A stretch of DNA of 8,546 bases, taken from assembly GCA_015493185.1 (NCBI GenBank), contig WGDQ01000720.1:1-8546 (forward strand), written 5' to 3'. Shown here piece by piece: positions 5,157 to 8,546 of the stretch. Source of the DNA: Planctomycetaceae bacterium (lineage in GTDB: Bacteria; Planctomycetota; Planctomycetia; Pirellulales; JAEUIK01). How positions within the stretch are numbered: position 1 is the stretch's first letter; each line of letters opens with the position of its first letter. The translations under genes were made by a program, and so were the position numbers. Below the pieces are notes generated by a model that was not told where the DNA came from, searched no databases, and worked only from the letters and a program-made list of their open reading frames with translations.

Positions 5157-6538
5157 TGATGAACGATACGGCCACGCCTCCGGTGAGCGGTGACCCGATC
5201 GAACAGTTGCGAGAAGCGGTGTTGCTGAACGACGCGCGCCGGGCCGCCGAGGTGCTGCGCGCGCTGTCGTCGGCCGAAGCGGCCCGGGCGGTTTCGCGGC
5301 TTAGCGAAGAGGAGCAATCGCGGCTGTTGACCTTGCTGCCCGACGAGGAAGCGGCGGATTTGATCGAAGCCGTGCCCGAGGCCTTTGCCGCGCAGATGAT
5401 GGAGCACCTGGCCCCGGACGATGCGGCGGCGATTCTCAATGAGATGGACAGCGACGAGCAGGCCGACGTGATCGGCCGCATGTCGGACGCTTCGGCGGCG
5501 GCGGTGCTCGACGAGATGGAGCCGGAGGAAGCGGCCGACGCACGGCGGCTGCTGCAATACCCGAGCGATTCGGCCGGGGGGCTGATGATCTCGGAGTATC
5601 TCACCTACACCGACGATCAGACGGTTGACGACGTACTGCAAGACATTCGCAACAACGCCGAAAAATATCGCGAGTACGACGTGCAATACGCCTATGTGGT
5701 CGACCGTACGGGCCGGCTGGTGGGCGTGTTGCGGCTGCGCGACGTGTTGCTGGCCCCGCCGGGCAAGCCGGTTTCGGCGCTTATGGTCAGTGAGCCGCTG
5801 TCGGTGCACGTGCTAAGCTCGCTGGACGATTTGGAACGCTTCTTCCAGCGGCATCCGTTGTTTGGCGTTCCGGTGGTAGACGACGAGGGTCGGCTGGTGG
5901 GTGTGGTGCGGCAGCAAGATGTGGAGCAAGCGGCCGAAGAACGGGCGAGCCGCAGCTTGCTGAAATTCACCGGCATTCTCGGCGGCGAAGAGCTGCGCAC
6001 GATGCCGCTGCGGTTGCGCAGCATTCGACGGCTTTCGTGGTTGAGCATCAACATTGTGTTGAATATCGTTGCGGCCAGCGTGATCGCGATGTATCAAGAC
6101 ACGCTCGCCTCGGTGATTGCCCTGGCCGTGTTTTTGCCGATTGTTTCCGACATGAGCGGGTGCTCGGGCAATCAGGCGGTAGCCGTGAGCATGCGCGAAC
6201 TGGCACTGGGCCTTATCCGTCCGGGCGAGGTATGGCGCGTGCTGTATAAAGAGGCCACCGTCGGGCTGATCAACGGATTGGTGCTAGGCATGCTGCTCGG
6301 CGGGGTGGCTTTTCTTTGGAAAGGCAACCCGGCCTTGGGTATTGTGGTGGGTGGCGCGTTGGCGCTGAATACGGTGGTGGCCGCCTGCATCGGTGGCACG
6401 GTGCCGCTGTTGCTGCGAGGGTTGGGACAAGATCCGGCCCTGGCGTCGGGACCGATTCTGACCACCATCACCGACATGTGCGGTTTCTTTCTCGTGCTCA
6501 CGTTTGCCAGTGCCGCCCTGCCCTGGCTCACCGGATAG
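5156..6538 (+). CDS. mgtE: MgtE-family magnesium channel/transporter
   Basis: A 460-residue protein with the full MgtE layout. Residues about 15-130 are the helical N domain of repeated Glu/Asp-rich hairpins (LSSAEAARAVSRL, LPDEEAADLIEAV, LAPDDAAAILNEM). Residues 135-262 are two CBS domains; together these form the cytoplasmic magnesium sensor that closes the channel at high Mg2+. Residues about 290-460 hold five membrane helices. The conserved pore Asp is D440 in TTITDMCGF, within the family context DPALASGPILTTITD. The signature loop after the second helix reads MSGCSGNQAVAV (333-344), where the common form is GGNxGTQSA, so this is a divergent subgroup. The start is the first of two adjacent ATGs and overlaps the upstream ORF stop. 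The cyclase gene begins 13 nt after its stop, indicating an operon. The family is certain; ion selectivity of this variant is not. Confidence 0.95.
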   Translation: MMNDTATPPVSGDPIEQLREAVLLNDARRAAEVLRALSSAEAARAVSRLSEEEQSRLLTLLPDEEAADLIEAVPEAFAAQMMEHLAPDDAAAILNEMDSDEQADVIGRMSDASAAAVLDEMEPEEAADARRLLQYPSDSAGGLMISEYLTYTDDQTVDDVLQDIRNNAEKYREYDVQYAYVVDRTGRLVGVLRLRDVLLAPPGKPVSALMVSEPLSVHVLSSLDDLERFFQRHPLFGVPVVDDEGRLVGVVRQQDVEQAAEERASRSLLKFTGILGGEELRTMPLRLRSIRRLSWLSINIVLNIVAASVIAMYQDTLASVIALAVFLPIVSDMSGCSGNQAVAVSMRELALGLIRPGEVWRVLYKEATVGLINGLVLGMLLGGVAFLWKGNPALGIVVGGALALNTVVAACIGGTVPLLLRGLGQDPALASGPILTTITDMCGFFLVLTFASAALPWLTG

Positions 6539-6551
6539 CGGAACGGCGCCG

Positions 6552-7544
6552 ATGGATTCGCACACACCTTCAAGCCACACATCCCGCATTGGTTCGGACG
6601 ACCGCCGATCCGACGACGTATCGCAGCGGATCACCTCGGTGCTGATCGACCACGTGCAGAGCATTGCCGAGGCGTGCCGCGCCACGGCCGTGTTTGTTTA
6701 CACCGATGCGTTGGGCGGACAACCGCTGAACCTGCCGGCCGAGATGGAAGAGAAGGTGATTTACATCTCGCGAACCGTTGACGAACAACGCAAGAGCCAG
6801 AAACGCGGGGCGCGTTTTCTGCGCGTGCCCGACGTGAACCTGACACGGATGGGCCAGGTGCGCATCGCCATGTTTTTGGGGCTTTCGCACGGCATCTTGC
6901 GTCAGCACGACGTGATTGTTTGCCTGGTAGGCGTGCCGGCCAGCGGAACGCTCGATACGCTGATGATCACCGAGGTGGGCCAGGAAGCGGGCGTGATGGC
7001 CGCGGCGCCTTCGACCGACCGCTATTTGCCCCCCGACGTGGCGCCCGAGGTGGTGGAGCGGATGATCGACATCGCCGTGGAGCTTGGCGCCGAGGGCCGC
7101 GAGGGCAAGCCGGTGGGCGCGCTGTTCGTGATTGGCGACTCAGAGCGCGTGCTCTCACTTTCACGGCAGTTGATCATCAATCCTTTCCGCGGCTACACCG
7201 AAAGCGAACGCAACGTGCTCGACCCGCATTTGGAGGAAACGATCAAGGAACTTTCGTCGATCGACGGTGCGTTCATCATCCGCGGCGACGGCGTGATCGA
7301 GACGTGCGGCGCGTATCTGAAAACGTCGCTGCAAAGCGAAGACAACTACGCCTTGCCGCGAGGTTTGGGCGCCCGACACCATGCGGCGGCCGGCGTGACC
7401 GCCGTAACCGATGCGTTGGCCATCGCCGTGAGCGAGTCGACCGGTTCGGTAACGATCTTTCGCGGTGGCCGCATCGTTACGGAAATCGAAAAGCCGCGGC
7501 GTCAGTTACGACCGGGCAAGGAACCACGGCCGACGGGATCGTAG
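6552..7544 (+). CDS. Diadenylate cyclase (c-di-AMP synthase), DacZ-like
   Basis: A 330-residue cytoplasmic enzyme expected to join two ATP into c-di-AMP. Residues about 26-150 form an N-terminal alpha/beta domain (TAVFVYTDAL; KVIYISR; VIVCLVGVPASGTLDTLMITEVG) like the pyruvate-kinase-C-like domain that precedes the cyclase in archaeal DacZ. Residues about 165-313 are the DisA_N/DAC domain: GKPVGALFVIGD, SIDGAFIIRGDGVI with the catalytic DGA at 238-240, GLGARHHAAAGVT with the nucleotide-binding RH pair at 275-276, and VSESTG at 293-298. The third base-binding position is His277, where DisA has RHR. There is no membrane helix, unlike DacA/CdaA, and no DNA-binding HhH tail, unlike DisA. The ATG at 6552 is preferred over the TTG at 6504, which lies inside mgtE; only a weak ribosome site (AGCGGA) precedes it, consistent with translation following mgtE. 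It is very probably co-transcribed with mgtE. Confidence 0.92.
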   Translation: MDSHTPSSHTSRIGSDDRRSDDVSQRITSVLIDHVQSIAEACRATAVFVYTDALGGQPLNLPAEMEEKVIYISRTVDEQRKSQKRGARFLRVPDVNLTRMGQVRIAMFLGLSHGILRQHDVIVCLVGVPASGTLDTLMITEVGQEAGVMAAAPSTDRYLPPDVAPEVVERMIDIAVELGAEGREGKPVGALFVIGDSERVLSLSRQLIINPFRGYTESERNVLDPHLEETIKELSSIDGAFIIRGDGVIETCGAYLKTSLQSEDNYALPRGLGARHHAAAGVTAVTDALAIAVSESTGSVTIFRGGRIVTEIEKPRRQLRPGKEPRPTGS

Positions 7545-7635
7545 GCCGCCAAGCGCCGCAGCGCCGTGTGAGACGACCGGCGGCCTTGCCCGACCACCGC
7601 GCGGCGCAATGTGCCGCAACGCGCCGGCGGGGCAA
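7543..7635. terminator. Inverted repeats between convergent genes
   Basis: AGGCCGCC (7543-7550) and GGCGGCCT (7579-7586) form a perfect 8-bp stem that begins inside the cyclase stop codon. TTGCCC (7586-7591) and GGGCAA (7630-7635) enclose an inner GCGGC/GCCGC hairpin (7601-7617). Lying between converging genes, they could act as a terminator in both directions. No T-tract follows on either strand. Confidence 0.4.
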
Positions 7636-7709
7636 CCGAAGCGGACGGCGCATGGCACACGGGAGCTTCGACGCTCGATAGAAAAACGGCGAGGCCCCTC
7701 CCCAATCAC

Positions 7710-7739
7710 GGTGTTGCGACGTCTACTTCGTAGAACACC
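7710..7739 (-). terminator. Hairpin downstream of the DHH gene
   Basis: GGTGTT (7710-7715) pairs with AACACC (7734-7739), enclosing CTAC/GTAG around a TTC loop (7723-7733). On the minus strand it lies 45 nt beyond the phosphoesterase stop. There is no T-run, so this is a weak terminator candidate. Confidence 0.35.
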
Positions 7740-7783
7740 ACACCGCGAGAGCAGGCCGCCGGCGTTCGCCTCGGCAAGAGCCG

Positions 7784-8546
7784 CTAGAGATTCTTGACAA
7801 TCTCGCGACGCGGTACGAGCCGTGTTCCTCGGTGCCGGTGGATGCCACATGCTTGCAGCCAGCGGTCGCGTAGCTGGTCTTCCATGGCTTCGGGAATGCG
7901 TCGTCCTTCGGCCACGCGAGGCAATTTGCCACCGGCGCGATGCGTGTGGCCATTGCCAAAGCCCAGGCCGTCGATGGTTTTGCGCAACAGTTGCGAAGCG
8001 TTTCCGCCGGCATGGTCGGTGCGAACCGAGAGCAGCAAATCGCCGTCGAAGGCCGCCCCGCAAAGCACGCGGCGGATCGTGTCGCAACGGACCAGCAGAT
8101 CGGCCACTTCGCCCACGATTTCGGGCCCTTCGGCACGGGGCAGCAGGCAGAAGGCTGCTCCGTCGTAGGTGAAGGTGCTTTGCAGGGCGAGCACCAGGTC
8201 GCCGTAGTAGTCGCGCTCGAGCGGCGCGTTTTGAATTTCGGCAAGCTGCTGGGGATCGGCATAGCGCATGAGCCAGGGCAACACCGAACGGTCGGTCGGT
8301 GAGAAATGCGTTTCGTAGCCGCGTGTTTCGCTTTCGATGGCGTAGAGCATGCCGGTGGCCAACGGGGCGTCGGGTTCGATGTTCTGCTGGCGAAGATACG
8401 TAGCTGCGATGGTGGCCGACGCGGTGACTCGCGGTCGAACGTCGAGAAATATGCCCCGAGGGCGTTTCCGGGCCGGGTGATGGTCGAGGACCGCCACCAC
8501 ACGGTCCATGTGTCCGGCCAGCAGATGGTTTGTGGCTTCCAGACCA
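7784..8546 (-). CDS. DHH/DHHA1 family phosphoesterase, N-terminus outside window
   Basis: About 253 residues are visible on the minus strand; the frame stays open to the window edge. The internal ATG at 8509 is not the start, because LEATNHLLAGH continues upstream and the first metal-binding motif (Asp-rich, normally some 80 residues before DHH) is missing. From that internal Met: the DHH motif VVAVLDHHP is at 4-12, AIESETRGYE at 57-66 takes the place of the TDT metal motif with Glu61, and GNGHTHRAGG at 185-194 matches the DHHA1 substrate loop GGHxxAAG. Family members are NrnA-type oligoribonucleases, pApA hydrolases and stand-alone c-di-AMP phosphodiesterases (DhhP), all manganese-dependent. 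No PAS or membrane part is visible, so it is not GdpP. It converges on the cyclase gene, which makes a role in c-di-AMP or pApA breakdown attractive. The C-terminal 25 residues are basic. Confidence 0.88.
   Translation of the reverse strand, partial: GLEATNHLLAGHMDRVVAVLDHHPARKRPRGIFLDVRPRVTASATIAATYLRQQNIEPDAPLATGMLYAIESETRGYETHFSPTDRSVLPWLMRYADPQQLAEIQNAPLERDYYGDLVLALQSTFTYDGAAFCLLPRAEGPEIVGEVADLLVRCDTIRRVLCGAAFDGDLLLSVRTDHAGGNASQLLRKTIDGLGFGNGHTHRAGGKLPRVAEGRRIPEAMEDQLRDRWLQACGIHRHRGTRLVPRREIVKNL

Noticed and set aside
4756..5604. 282-residue minus-strand frame, Ser/Ala/Arg-rich
   Set aside because: The first part is antisense to the MgtE N domain and the rest lies in the non-coding gap. 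Serine runs reflect Glu/Ala-rich codons read backwards.
5099..5809. 236-residue minus-strand frame, Arg/His-rich
   Set aside because: It lies entirely opposite the mgtE coding region and has no recognisable domain.

Overview
The window reads as a piece of a GC-rich bacterial chromosome. It is most likely from a planctomycete (Pirellulales-like), judged from the protein styles, weak or spaced Shine-Dalgarno sites and long gaps between genes; this is inference and no rRNA marker is present. Six protein genes run on the plus strand and one, cut by the window edge, runs on the minus strand. No tRNA, rRNA, CRISPR array, insertion sequence or phage gene was seen.

Layout. 28-531: small helical protein, possibly a degenerate hemerythrin relative. 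532-974: non-coding, with weak terminator-like hairpins and a TATAAT promoter candidate. 975-1715: active-looking rhomboid intramembrane protease. 1716-2263: non-coding, with a run of palindromes. 2264-3103: membrane-anchored ClpP-fold serine protease of the SDH (serine dehydrogenase proteinase) family. 3104-3356: short gap with a doubtful small ORF and an A-rich leader. 3357-4394: the most striking gene, a ribosome-hibernation (HPF/RaiA) domain fused to a divergent sigma-70-like module. 4395-5093: about 700 bases without a convincing gene, hairpin-rich towards its end. 5094-5156: a 20-codon upstream ORF whose stop overlaps the start of mgtE. 5156-6538: MgtE magnesium channel. 6552-7544: DacZ-type diadenylate cyclase (c-di-AMP synthase). 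7545-7783: convergent gap with hairpins. 7784-8546 (minus, partial): DHH/DHHA1 phosphoesterase of the kind that degrades c-di-AMP or its product pApA.

How it may work together. MgtE and the cyclase sit 13 nt apart and are very probably one transcript, and the DHH phosphoesterase ends 239 nt beyond the cyclase. A synthase, a plausible hydrolase and an ion channel therefore lie together, suggesting a c-di-AMP/ion-homeostasis module. The HPF-sigma fusion immediately upstream is physically placed to link ribosome status with transcription. Magnesium is the common currency of ribosome stability and cyclase activity. The functional link between these two halves is inference only. The rhomboid and the SDH protease add a membrane-proteolysis theme to the first half.
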